Source: Pelobates cultripes | Lineage: Eukaryota; Chordata; Amphibia; Anura; Pelobatidae | NCBI GenBank assembly: GCA_933207985.1 | Contig: OW240915.1 | Span: 119,210,945-119,274,944, forward strand | Reading direction: 5' to 3' | Length of the DNA: 64,000 nt | Shown here: piece by piece, positions 19,905-31,550 of the stretch | Position numbering within the stretch: position 1 is the first letter of the stretch | Layout: each line of letters starts with the position of its first letter | Notes under the pieces: generated by a model | Database searches by the model: none | Told to the model about the DNA's origin: nothing | Seen by the model: the letters and a program-made list of their open reading frames with translations, nothing else | Made by a program: the position numbers and the translations under genes

Positions 19905-20290
19905 TGATTGCGTCGGCCGGTGGGCGAGACCGATCCCGCCCACCGGCCGGGGATACCTAATGCGCATGCACGGCAACGCTGCGCACTTGCATTAGAGCTC
20001 CCCATAGGAAAGCATTGAAAATGCTTTTCATTGCTTTCCTATGGGGAAATGAGAGAGGCTGGAGGGCCTCACATAGTGTGAGGACGTCCAGCGACGCTCT
20101 AGCACAGGTTTGCCCTCTAGTGGCTGTCTGGTAGTCAGCCACTAGAGGTTGAGTTAACCCTGCAAGGTAATTATTGCAATTTATAAAAAAACTGCAATAA
20201 TTACACTTGCAGGGTTAAGAGTAGTGGGAGTTGGCACCCAGACCACTCCAATGGGCAGAAGTGGTCTGGGTGCCTGGAGTGTCCCTTTAA
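19905..20290 (-). mobile_element. T2-type MITE, inverted, left end unclear
   Basis: The right edge reads GTCCCTTTAA (TTAA at 20287-20290). Reading leftward come the CAGACCACT hairpin, a CTAGTGGCTGTC/CAGCCACTAGAGG hairpin near 20117-20150, and a CCCATAGGAAAGCA hairpin near 20002-20046. This is the same hairpin series as in the other T2 copies. The left end is blurred near 19905. Confidence 0.7.
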
Positions 20291-20428
20291 ATAAATGTTC
20301 AATCCTGGATTATGTCGCAATTTACAAGCCAATAATGATGAGGCTTTGTTTCCTTTTGAATAAAATACTTGTTTTAATCTTCTCAACATCAGAGCAGTAT
20401 GCTCCAACTGCAATGTATTAAGCTTCGC

Positions 20429-21150
20429 TTAAACTTCAGAAATCCTTGCACATAGGGACAAAGAAGGATCAAACTTATTAGCCAGATTTAACTTGTATAA
20501 TTCATTTTCTAATGCTTTTACATTTTTGGAACGAATTTTCTTCAAATATGATGCCCTCTGAATAAAATGTCCTCTTAATACCGTTTTATGGGCATTCCAT
20601 ATTGAAGTGATATTTAAATTTGGGGTTGAATATTCCTGAAAATGGTTTAATTCGTTTTCAGCAAGCACCTCGTTTTCTGGGTCATTAACCAGGTAATCAC
20701 TAAGTCTCCATGTTCGTTCCGGAGGCTGTAACGTAATGGGGGCATGGTCTGACCAGTTAACATTTAAAATGTCAGATGCTGTGACAGAAGATTTCTCAGA
20801 TAATGACATTGCCCAGAGTTAGGGAAATACACGTTGGCCAATGTGTATTCCATGCCACCAATTGTTCCTTGCCAGCTTACAAAATGGCCACCACCACCAG
20901 AATCATCAGCAATTATTATTAATCATTATTACAGGATACATTTTTATGGAACAGTATAGACTCCAGATTTGGATTTAAATGCAGAATGAAATTGTGTTGG
21001 AAACTCTTTAGACGTGAATTTAGGTATATTGTCTTTTTTGAAAAAGGTTTCCTGTATAAAAATAACATCAGATTTTTGCTTTTTAACTTCCCTGAACAGC
21101 AAACGTCTCTTATGAGGTGTATTCAGGCCCCTCACATTATGAGAGTACAA
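20429..21150 (-). pseudogene. L1-like LINE ORF2 endonuclease, internally deleted
   Basis: The minus strand 21150-20944 encodes the start of an APE-type endonuclease (SHNVRGLNTPHKRRLLF, SDVIFIQETFF). 20809-20429 encodes its C-terminal part (WSDHAPITL, then a linker toward RT). About 130 residues that normally lie between the two are absent and are replaced by 134 unrelated bases. The enzyme would nick target DNA for L1 insertion. The copy stops before RT, near a T2 MITE. Confidence 0.8.
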
Positions 21151-21628
21151 CTTCAGAATAATTTTCTAAGCTTTAATAACTCTAAAATATAATTAGTAAA
21201 AAGCAACATATGAGGGGCCCCAACACATATTCAAGTAAAATCAAGAGACTAATGCTGGTCAGAAAACATTTTTTCATAAATATAGCCCAGATAATGTAAA
21301 TGTATAAATGTCCAGTAACGTCAACAAAAATAAGAAAAAACAAGTGACAAATACTCGGAGCAAAGGTCCCATGAGGAACAAAAAAAACCAAAAAGAAATG
21401 CAAAATAAAAAATAAAATATATACAAACAGTTAGGCCTTAAGAGGGGATGTAGAAAACATTCCATCTTAAGAAATATACATGCCTATTAGGTGGAAAGTG
21501 AGAAGGGACACTGAGGCACAATGAAATATTAAATAAAACAAGTCAAATTAAAATTGCTTATTAAATATGCAGAAAAAAACAAGTGAAAAATAATTATTAA
21601 TGGTAAACATAACTGAAGTAGCAAAAAA

Positions 21629-22240
21629 TTATTGCATCACGTCCATCCTCCTCATCTTCCTCTGTGGCGGCTTTGGTGACGGTGGTGTCCGGCTAGTCGA
21701 CCTTTCTGGTGTAGTTTGATTTGTAACAGATAAAGCACTCAGCACCTCCATTCCTTTCCCAGGAGTAGTCACTAGATAATTACGACCATCCATCCGGAAC
21801 ATAACCTTTACTGGAAACCCCAAGTGATAGCGAATATTTCTGCGACGTAATTCTGAGGTAAATTGCCCAAATTCTTTATGTCTTTGCATGGTGACAGGAG
21901 AAAGATCTTGAAATATTTTAATATGGCTATATCCTGAAGGTAATCCCTCTGATCATAAAGCTGCTAAGAAGTCTTCCTTAATTCTGAAATAGTGAAGTCT
22001 TACAATTGTGTCTTTAGATACCTCCTTAGGTGCAGAAGCAGGGTTAGGTAATCTGTGGATACAGTCAATTTGAAGATCTGCATCAGTAAGATCTGGTTTA
22101 ACTGATTTCATTATTGCCTTCAAATAATCTTCCAATTCAGTTGGTTGGACAGTGTCCGGAATACCTCTGATACTTATGTTATTCCTCCTGCTCCTGTCTT
22201 CCAAATCAGCAAGGTTTGTGTTTGCGGATTTTAATTGTGT
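21629..22240 (-). pseudogene. L1-like LINE ORF1, C-terminal half
   Basis: The minus strand encodes EDRSRRNNISIRGIPDTV, a highly typical start of the L1 ORF1 RRM-like domain, then TIVRLHYFRIKEDFLAAL. After a single in-frame TGA (21955-21953) it continues with the C-terminal domain (FTSELRRRNIRYHLGFPVK). ORF1p is the L1 RNA-binding chaperone. A T2 MITE at 22251 separates this from its N-terminal coiled-coil region, and ORF2 follows downstream on the same strand, as expected. Confidence 0.85.
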
Positions 22241-22250
22241 CTGCAGAGCT

Positions 22251-22708
22251 TTAAAGGGACACTATAGTCACCCAGACCACTTCAGCTCAATGAAGTGGTC
22301 TGGGTGCCAAGTCCCTCAGGTTTTAACCCTTCACATGTAAATATTACAGTTTCAGAGAAACTGCTATGTTTACATTTGGGGGTTAATCCAGCCTCTAGTG
22401 GCTGTCTTCTGGACAGCCACTAGAGGCGCATATGCGACACTGGAGGCGAATTTCGCCTCCATCGCGCAGAGCGTCCATAGGAAAGCATTGAGAAAGGCTT
22501 TCCTATGGACACTTTGAATGCGCGCGGTACTTGTCTCGCATGCGCATTCGGCTCCAGTGAAGTCGGACGGGGGAGCTGACGTCGGACTGGTAGGAGAGGT
22601 CACCAGCACCGGGCGCTGGATTAAGGTAAGTGGCTGAAGGGGGCACCCTGAGGGCACTATAGTGTCAGGAAAACCGCTTTGTTTTCCTGACACTATAGTG
22701 ATCCTTAA
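22251..22708 (+). mobile_element. T2-type MITE inserted in L1-like ORF1
   Basis: This 458 bp element starts TTAAAGGGACACTATAG and ends CACTATAGTGATCCTTAA, with TTAA at both ends. Inside are serial hairpins: CAGACCACTTCA near the left end, CCTCTAGTGGCTGTC at 22393-22426, CCATAGGAAAGC at about 22477-22512, and a near-perfect terminal stem around AGTGTCAGGAAAAC. It has no coding capacity; mobilisation would need a piggyBac-like transposase in trans (inference from TTAA ends). Confidence 0.88.
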
Positions 22709-23110
22709 CATTGTTCAGTAAGTTCGGTAAGCTTTGACTCATGTTGCAATAATGTTACATCATCAGAATCAGCTGGGGGCTCTAAATCAGCAACACTGTA
22801 TTTAATTTGTGAAAAATCTGCCCTGAAAGCTTCTTATATCCTCTCTTAGATTGTGTCTCACAATTTGGAGCATTTCCCATATTTGCTCCATTGTTGCTAA
22901 AGAGCCTGGGGGTCCCTTCATTAATCTTTGTATATTTTGTTCATTATTGGTTCTCACAGTGCTCTCCCTGGGCTCCTTCGGCTCTCTATGGGCATGGCTC
23001 CCTGCTGTTATAAGCGGCTCTGCATTAGCCTGTCTGTCATCATATATGTCAGTTTCCATCAACCTTGGCGGTATAGGGATCGCAGACGCATTTGTTACTT
23101 TCACTTCGTG
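22709..23110 (-). pseudogene. L1-like LINE ORF1, N-terminal region
   Basis: On the right of the MITE the minus strand stays open from 23104 to 22802 and continues toward the insertion. MEQIWEMLQIVRHNLRED and similar residues fit the helical N-terminal part of L1 ORF1. It matches the strand, spacing and order of the C-terminal half. Identity is inferred mainly from that context. Confidence 0.55.
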
Positions 23111-23351
23111 GCTTCCCGCTCCGCCAAGAACAGTATACTAACATTGCGGGGACATTTCTGTGAAAGCATATAGGCTACAGGGTCATAAACATCATCAGGT
23201 ATTACATGAGATGTCTCACCTATTGCTCTTTGTATATAAGATATCAGAAGACGTTGCATTTTTTTATAAAAGTAAAATAAATCAGGCTAAGTGCATGAAC
23301 AATCAACAAAACCAGTGAAAAACATGCTTGGTTAGTCTAATAGGAGGGTAT

Positions 23352-23425
23352 GACTATTTATATTATTATTATTATTATTTTATTATTTATATAGCGCCAA
23401 CAAATTCCGTAGCGCTGTACAATGG
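23352..23425 (+). repeat. TTA microsatellite plus TATATAGCGCC repeat
   Basis: A TTA tract is followed by TTTATATAGCGCCAACA and TCCGTAGCGCTGTACAA. The same sequence recurs at 34935-34985 and 50370-50410, and in inverted orientation at about 33350-33405. It looks like the 3' tail of a LINE family. Confidence 0.75.
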
Positions 23426-24020
23426 ATTTATATTGCAGACTAATCATTTTCAGTATGGGTGGCATGAGAGGTGTTAGGTTAGATATATCTGTAGTTAAAC
23501 AGGCTTGTTATATTGTCATACAGCGGTAACTGTTGGTCCTATACAAGGCTAAAATAGAGTAGAAAGTGAGACTACAGGAGCCATCCCCAGGACACATGAA
23601 AGATAATAAACAAACAAAATGCCCCCCTTGTTGCCTGGGATGAGCCGATGCCAAGTCTGCAAAGCCGCTGGAACTGGGATTGTAAGTCCTTTGAGGCCAG
23701 GATCAGGACAAAGTCCAGTAATGCAGGGGGTATGTTTTCAAGTTGGGTTCTTCTTGGCCACATTGACTCAGGACAGGCAGAGTGCCTGAATGGTGAGTAT
23801 AGGGCAGGAGAGTGTTGCTGCCAGTCCGAGCGGGCCGTTTAGTACTCCATACCTTCTCACCACCTCTTGCCCGGGTCATGCAGTGAGCCAGTGCCTCTCT
23901 TGTAAGGGTCCGTGGTCGTGCCACTATTGAGAGAGTCTCAGAAACGTGGACCATGGAACCTGCCTCATCTGGGTATGTGGACTGCGGACAGGTACATGGA
24001 CCCTCTTGGTTCTCCGCCTA
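23426..24020. other. No gene recognised
   Basis: Mixed-composition sequence without a recognisable domain. Short open stretches on both strands show no family features. Confidence 0.4.
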
Positions 24021-24481
24021 CAGGGCCGGACTGGGAAAAAAATTAGGCCCGGGCATTTTTCAATCAGAGCGGCCCCCTAAGAAGGGGGCGGGGCCAGAGA
24101 GTGTGTGTTTTGTAGAGAGTGTGTGTATAGGGGGCATAGTTTTATAAGGGATGCAGCGAGTGTGTGCATACGGGACGTAGTGTGTGTAGGGGTTGCAGCA
24201 GGCCCGGACTGGCCATCGGGCATACCGGGCAAATGCCCGGTGGGCCGCGATGGCCGTGGGGCCGAGGCCGGCAGGGGAGATCACAGAATCTCCCCTGCCA
24301 GCCCCTGCAGGGCCAGCGCTACCCGAGCGCCAGCCCCGCTGTGTGCCTCCATGGGCCGGTGGGGAGATCATAGATCTCCCTCACCGGCCCAGAGGCATGG
24401 AAATGCGGCCGCCGGCTGGGTGAGGGAGGGAGGGAGGAGAGAGGACCCGGTGGAGCTCTAACAAGCAGCTCCGCCGGGTCC

Positions 24482-24530
24482 TCTCGCGGGATTCTGAGCG
24501 TTGCCGTGGCAACGCTCAGATCTCGCGAGA
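24482..24530 (+). repeat. Second TCTCGCG/X-box palindrome module
   Basis: TCTCGCGGGA (24482-24491) and TCTCGCGAGA (24521-24530) flank a perfect palindrome, CTGAGCGTTGCC then GT then GGCAACGCTCAG (24494-24519). The palindrome contains the X-box-like GTTGCCGTGGCAAC (24500-24513). The layout matches 14221-14280. Confidence 0.75.
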
Positions 24531-24676
24531 GTGAACTCTAACCTGAAGGATGGCAGAACGGCTCCCCTCCTCATGGCAGAACGGCACGGCACCTAGAATG
24601 TGACAGCAGATAAAAACACCCTCACACACAGCACCCCTCTTACATACACACACTGCGCCCCTCACACATACAATAA

Positions 24677-24682
24677 GTCCAA

Positions 24683-24715
<33 letters not shown>

Positions 24716-24847
24716 CACACACACACACACACACTACAGCACCCCTCACACTGCACCACTACACACATTACGCTCCAGATATACACTAGATCCCTTACTC
24801 TATATGCACTCTTTATCCTCTATACACACACACACACACACACACAC
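24677..24847 (+). repeat. AT then CA microsatellites
   Basis: An AT dinucleotide run of about 28 bases leads into CA-rich repeats. A second CA tract lies at 24826-24847. Both are inside the foldback element. Confidence 0.9.
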
Positions 24848-25451
24848 TGGGTCCTTTACACAGTAGATCTCCTACACACACACACTACATTCCTTGTCAG
24901 CAAACACATACAACATTCTCTAAACACACCCTCTCTGCAACCCCTACACACACTCCGTTACCTATACACACACACTTCAGCCCGTATGCACACACTCGCT
25001 GCATCCCCTATAAAACTATGCCCCCTATACACACACTCTCTACAGCCCCTAGCCACACATATTACACCACAAACACAAATTAAATTGACCTATTTACACT
25101 CTACACACACGCAATCCCACAAGCAGGCTCCAAACATATGCACCATGCACTTTCCTGGCCCATTTGTCCTCTGGTATCCCACTTGTGGAGACACCAGAGA
25201 CAATTTAAAAGCAAACAGCGCAAGCATGTTATTACATTTGCTTGCGCTGCGCAGAACAAATTCAGGGCCTTTTTCTAATGCTAGATCTCTTCAGCAGGGC
25301 TCTGGGCATTGAACCAACATGCTCACTTTGAGAGGGGGCGTGCTTGTCATTAGTGATGACAAAACACACACTCTCTGGCCCCGCCCCCTTCTTAGGGGGC
25401 CGCTCTGATTGAAAAATGCCCGGGCCTAATTTTTTTCCCAGTCCGGCCCTG

Positions 25452-27721
25452 ATACTGAGCACCTAAAAAAAAAAAAAAAGAGGGATATGTAGAAAGAAAA
25501 GCGGGACAGAGGGATTTGGGCCAAAAGAAGGACTGTCCCTCCTCAATAGGGACAGTATGCAAATTCCATGACTTGTTTCTAAGAGGACTGTTAGACACAG
25601 TATTTCCAGTAGCCATGTAAACAGCTCCAAACTAAATTCAATCACAGGAACCCAGCACAGACGGAGCCCAATCATTGCTAAATGTGCCACATCATTGATG
25701 CTCCTTCACTGACACAGAATTGTAAGCATAGATGTTGAAAATTAAATAAAAAATAATCTGCTGTGATGTTTGTGAGGATAATGCACAGGTGAGATTTTAT
25801 AGTCTATAAAACTCTGCCATGTCATTACCCGTGACAGCTACAATTTAAAAACCCCAATATAGACAGCAGACATGTTTCTTACAAGGTTACTGGAAATGTC
25901 CGCCAGGTGACCATCAACTGTCCAAAATCACTGAATATAGACAATGTGTAGGAAAGACACCATCTTAACCCATTGAGTGGCTGGAATGGACTGCAATGCA
26001 TCACTTGCCCCCTCATTTATTCAGAGTTATTCTCACAATTCCATTTCCATCTCAAACGTATACAAACTGTTTAAAACCACCAGTGATGTTGCCAACACAG
26101 AAAGGGTTACTAAAGGCAGCTTTTAAACTTAGTAACTGTAATTAGCATTGTATCCTCCCCTGCAGCGACCTTATATTAAAAGTACAGCTGTGTTTACAGG
26201 AAACGAAGCTAAATAAAGATTAACGTTTTTACTACACGATTTCCTACTAATTAAAATTAAATATTTGGACTAATTATCAGAGCTTAGATATTAATAAATA
26301 AAATGTCACATGCTGAAAATAAAACTTAGTTACATTTGTTTATCAGCATCGGTGGGGTCCTGCAGTGACAGAGTGAGCCACGCACTCTCCCGGACTAATC
26401 TACATTTGGCAACAAGTGACATTTCATTGTTGTGACCCTTGGCACGTTTCCCAATGGCATTCAGCACTGAAGAACCCTAGACAGCACATCCTCCTGAATA
26501 ACCTTTTTTGTTTTTTTTCTTGTCAAAAGGAAATAGCGTCTTCAAACTAGGATGGATACATTGTTTTATTTGCTCATGGCTGAAGGAAGTTCTTGGGCTA
26601 TTGGTATACAAAAAGTTTGTCTTAAACTCTTGGTCCAATTTGAACACAGCAACTTTAAAGAAGCTCTATGTCACTTTCTGGGGTCTTTGCATATTTTGAT
26701 GGTGATTGCTCCGCTATCAGTGTGGTGGCTGGGGATGAAGGAAAAGGTCTTCTTCTGCAAGATCCTTGCACTTCATCTGCCAGGAGCCGATGTCTATAGA
26801 CTAGAGAATCCAAGAAAATTACCTTTTTCCAATGGTTTCCACTTTCTCAATTCTGAACTTCCTTTCTGATCTCTTTCTTGTGACATACATACGAGAAAGT
26901 AAGGTCTACTTTATCTTATGTATTTTTCCTTTGCTTAAGGCAAACTCTACTCCATTTGTCAAGTCCCATTTTTCCAACAATACTCCCCTTTTAGTCACTT
27001 CAATCCTCTCAAATCTTGCAATCTTGCCTCTGTCCTTACCTGAGCATCACAAGTAACTTCAACAGTGATCATGCGGTGACACAAACTATATAGAATAAGT
27101 ATGTAAATACAGTTTAAATGCATCAAAAATATACATGATGGACAATAAAACCTCAAAGTAGGAACAAAATAATAATTCCTAATGCAGAGCTGCATCTTCT
27201 TCCGCGAGATCCACTTGGAAGCTCCTGGCACTTCACCTGCCAGGAGCCAACACCAGCACTGTGCTCACTCACATGCTGTGGTGCTTATATTGCCAGGAGT
27301 GCCCTTACACCCTCCCAGACTATTCTGTCAAATCGATTCAGAATGGTTTCACCACTTGCCTGGGTTCTGGATGGATATTTTTGTGAGTTACCCAGGCCAA
27401 ATACAGTACCGCGCTCATTAGCCAAGTTTAGCTCAGTGAATACAAGTGGATTCTTGTGCAACTAAACTATGGGAAGTAGGCTATGCAGCCGTGGGTGCAG
27501 ACGGAGCCCAGTTAAGTTGTAAGACCATTATAAAATGGTTTGATCAATTAGACTAGGAAAGTGCCAGAGCACTCCCGATACCATAACCACTACAGTTGGC
27601 AGCAATGGATTTTTCAAATCAAGGCTGAAGGAAAATCTCTGTTTCCTCTGTGGTCTCTGGAATAGTAACAAATCTTTAATCCACACATAAAAATAAAAAC
27701 ACATTTCTTTATTTCATATGG
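25452..27721. other. Unique AT-rich sequence, no gene seen
   Basis: An A-run lies at about 25465-25480. From roughly 26010 to 26480 the sequence is low in repeats and rich in homeobox-like TAATTA/ATTA words (for example ACTAATTAAAATTAAA). No exon with plausible splice sites and protein signal was recognised. Confidence 0.4.
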
Positions 27722-28125
27722 AATGACCCTTGTTCAAGTCAACTAAACCACACCTTCGTCTAAGGCAAAGGAAAGGTTTTTTTACTGTAAGATCAATCAG
27801 GATGTGGAATTCTCTGCCTGAAGAAGTGGTTTTATCAGAGTCCATACAGATGTTCAAACAGCTACTAGGCGCATACTTGCAAGAACAGAATATTCAAGGA
27901 TATAATCTTTCAATGCAGGGTAATAACTGCTTGATCCAAGGATAAATCTGACTGCCATTCTGGGGTCAAGTAGGAATTTTTTTCCTAGCTTGTTGCAAAA
28001 TTGTGCTTCAAACTGTTTTTTTTTGCCTTCTTTTGGATCAACAGCAAAAAGCAAATGTGAGGTAGGCTGAACATGATGGACGCAAGTCTCTTTTCAGCTA
28101 TGTAACTATGTAACTATGTAACAAT
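27722..28125 (+). mobile_element. LINE 3' fragment (CR1-like)
   Basis: The plus strand encodes a short peptide with TVRSIRMWNSLPEEVV and a following helix, the typical last residues of CR1/jockey-type LINE reverse transcriptases. After its stop comes a 3' region ending in short tandem units (CTATGTAA, three copies around 28100-28123), as CR1-like LINEs have. The rest of the LINE is missing (5' truncation). Clade assignment is tentative. Confidence 0.65.
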
Positions 28126-28370
28126 AACTTGCACTTCTGCTTTTGTCTGACCGTTTATACCATCTATGAGTAGGACACATGGAAATGGGGTGAAACTAAA
28201 CAAGAGTTTAAGTGTAAGTATAATATTGGATACTGTAGAAGCATTTTTAGGGTTCCTAAAAATGAAAAGTACAAGAATGCACAAAAATAAATAAATACTT
28301 GGAGGACTAGAATCAGCTTAAAAATAGAAGCTACTTCCTGGTATCAGACAATGCTACATATTGCTAGCAG

Positions 28371-29150
28371 AAAAATACAAAAAGTGTGCAGCGCTTGTGT
28401 GAAATACCCCTAGATATATATCAATGGTGCATACACCGTATGTGGGTGTGTTAATCAATAAAAATAAGGATAAATACCCCAATATCGATAACTTTCAGTA
28501 GGTATTGACCCTGTATACAAAAGACAGGAAACCCATAGCATAATGCTGTTATGGTAAATAAATTGATGTGATAGTCTATGTAGTCCAACTCACATATAGT
28601 GGAGCCTGTTTTCAAAAGAACTGGCTCAGGTAGTATCACTTGGCAAGATGTTTCTTAGCACAACGCATTTCAACGATAGGATTCGTCTTCCTCAGCCACC
28701 TGAGGAAGACTAATCCTATCGTTGAAACGCGTTGTGCTATTTTAAAGGCATCACTGATGTAAGATTTTATACTTCTTTGAATAAATGTTACTCTTTTTAT
28801 ATTTCTAATTGGTGTTTGCCTATCCTGTTCCTCTTATTTATCGAGGACCAAGCTCCATTCTTTTTGGAATCCTTTCAAGAAACATCTTGCCAAGTGATAC
28901 TACCTGAGCCAGTTCTTTTGAAAATATGTGAGTTGGACTACAAAGACTATCACATCAATTTATTTACCATAACAGTATTATGCTATGGGTTTCCTGTCTT
29001 TTGTATACAGCGTCAATACCTACTGAAAGTTATCGATATTGGGGTATTTATCCTTATTTTTATTGATTAACACACCCACATACGGTGTATGCACCATTGA
29101 CATATATCTAGGGGTATTTCACACAAGCGCTGCACACTTTTTGTATTTTT
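28371..29150. mobile_element. Long foldback element with an inner palindrome
   Basis: Left arm 28371-28656 and right arm 28877-29150 are inverted copies of about 280 bases with few differences. The centre has a further inverted pair: GCACAACGCATTTCAACGAT near 28658 and the complement ATCGTTGAAACGCGTTGTGC ending near 28738, flanking CTTCCTCAGCCACCTGAGGAAG. There is no transposase. Open frames on both strands are mirror images of the arms and are not genes. Confidence 0.88.
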
Positions 29151-31376
29151 GTGTCTTTGTATCTGTGGGATTTATGTGATTAACCCCACTAGTGTGTTCT
29201 AGCGGCAACTTCTTAGCTCCACAAATTGTACCTTTCTTTGATTTTTGTTCTAATATTTCTAGAAGACTTATAGAGGTATCTTTTGTATTTAATTTCTTTA
29301 TGCGTTATGGCCATAATGCATTCAAAAGATGTGAACTCCAGCCTCAACTGTGCCTTTTAATTATCTTCTAAATAAATATTTCTGATATATGTTACAGGTA
29401 ATAGGATGAGCTACAGTTTTAGGCAAAGTGCAATAGGAAAAGGCCTCCATTTAATTTTTGGATTTTTTTTTTTAATTATTTAATATTTTTGTATACAAAA
29501 ATGTTCTGCTTGTTGAAATAACAAAAAAACTACTTTTGATAAGAAAAAAAAAAAAAGCCTATTTCGTGATCTCACATGCTAGGTTTTGTACAATGTTTAT
29601 ACAGTACCGTTAATTTGTTTTCTATTAAATTTAACACATGTAAGTGGATTGTAAAACAAAAAACAAAACAAAAAAAAAACAACCACACACACGTATATAG
29701 GAAATGTAGATGTCTGATTAACAAAGTCCCCAGATGGACTGCACACAGCTTAACGTAAAATGAATACATCATCAAGGGCTGCTGTTCTTTGTTTTGCGGT
29801 TTGTTTAACAAAATCGAGCACTCAATATAGGTGGTTACTAAAAAACAGCGTACAATGGATATAGCACAATGGGGGTCTCTTTTCAATGGGGGTCGCAATT
29901 CTGGAGCAATCACTTGAAACCTTCCCCCATTTTTTTTCCCCATAGAGATTGCTCCATTCTATAATTTACCCTAGAACTGAGCTTTATAAATAGCCCCTAA
30001 TTTATATTAACTGCTAAAAATTGTCTTTGGCACACAGTATGAAGAAAATATATTTTTCTTTTCCATTTACTCTGCTCTGCATGGACACTAGGGAGTTATT
30101 TTTCCCTCTACTTCTTAATTTGTTTTTGGAATAAAATCACGTTAATCACAAATGAATCATTGAAACCACAGTCTCTTAAACATTTACAGAAAGCATCGTA
30201 AACAAGGAAATATGCAACTGCATGTTTGGCGATCCGTTCTGGTCAAGCGAGAACCTAATTATGTTGACATACTACCCCACATTCAATTGAATTGCACTTA
30301 ATCCATCATAACATTAAAATGATATATAGAATATTTGTAGTACCTTATAGTGGGCGTTGGAAGATAGAAAGTAATATGTAGGACTAGAAAATGCAAGTGA
30401 GTGAGTTTTTAGGTTTAGGTGAATCTACGGGTGCACGAGGGTTTGAAAGGAGAGCGAAGGCAAGCTATTGCCAATGTAAAGAAATAACTACATTATGCTA
30501 AGGTTCTTTAAAAGTTAATTAACTTTTTTTGCTCAACTCATTATGGTTAACTTGGCTGTTGGCCAATCTCAACCATCAATCAAGTTAGACAGCAGAAGTA
30601 ACCAATTAAAATTCTAAAATCGTAACCGAGAAGAAAAACTCATAAATTTACTAAATGCACATTAGTCCCTCTGCCTATTTACCACAAATGCTAAACATTT
30701 TAAAAATAACTTAAAACTGGACATATTTTGTACAAACAAAACAACGTAGAGCAACATTTTGATCAAGTATTCTATTACAAGAAAGAAAGAAGAATGACAA
30801 CCATTTTGCTGTTATTTCAAAGTGATTGATTTAACAGTATTTTATGGGCACACATATAATTTGTATGCATTAAATATGCATGGCCATGGTGAACAAACAG
30901 ATTTTTGCATCTGTTGAAGCCAGAAGTGTAATCTCATTTTTTAACCTTGGCATAGAATACGATATTTTTAAATTTACTTAATATTCCCTAATAGTATAAT
31001 TCATTTTATCCTTTTATTGTAAACAGCTGAAAGCAACACATGTCACTAAATGAAAACTCCCTTTCACCAACAATCAATTATTCTGCAATGAAAAGAATAG
31101 TCGTAAAAATACTTCCTAGAAAGATTTTATTGCTGCCTGTTAAAGTCATCATGGCCTAATATTCCTTTGCCGATTAAGAGCAATTCGCTTTACAGTGATT
31201 GCTAGTTTAAAGAGACAATACCTAGTGACCGCAGTGACATAATTAAACAGAGCTGTAATGGTTTAAAGGCAAAACATTAAGGTGTTCTCATTACTATGAA
31301 CTCCCAGTATAAACTGCTCCTGCTGGGATCCCATTTCCATAGAAAATGCAACAAGTAAATAACCTGCAGTATGGCT
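29151..31376. other. Unique AT-rich sequence, no gene seen
   Basis: Only homopolymer runs and short AT-rich motifs occur (for example T-rich at 29465 and A-rich at 29640-29680). No repeat family or protein signal was recognised. Confidence 0.4.
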
Positions 31377-31470
31377 CTCCAAGAGGGTTATGGGATCACC
31401 TGTTATAAAGGCTGACTGAGCATCATGGGAAATGTAGTCCAGAGGTATCTGCTGTGCCAAGTTAGGTCAA
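31377..31470. repeat. Fragment of the CTACATCTCCC MITE family
   Basis: It contains GAGCATCATGGGAAATGTAGT, the core of the short hAT-type family seen at 31551-31686, without clear ends. Confidence 0.5.
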
Positions 31471-31550
31471 CAGTGACTTAAAGGCAGACTGTGCATCAAG
31501 GGGAATCAGCTGAAGTGCTAGGGTTATTCAACACGGACTTACGCCTAGAA

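Larger units (their letters stand above)
24021..25451 (+). mobile_element. CAGGGCCGG foldback element, 1.4 kb
   Basis: The left end from 24021 (CAGGGCCGGACTGGG) and the right end to 25451 are identical inverted repeats for over 90 bases. The arms extend further inward with matches interrupted by an insertion on the right (about 25060-25330). The interior holds a second short repeat beginning CAGGCCCGGACTGGCC near 24202, a BANP/X-box module, AT and CA microsatellites and no transposase. CAG...CTG ends suggest hAT affinity. I found no matching 8 bp flanks, so the superfamily is open. Confidence 0.8.

Noticed and set aside
24013..25459. 8 bp target duplication of the CAGGGCCGG foldback
   Set aside because: Flanks TCCGCCTA and ATACTGAG do not match.
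28451..29070. Two open frames of similar sequence on opposite strands
   Set aside because: They are mirror images caused by the foldback arms.
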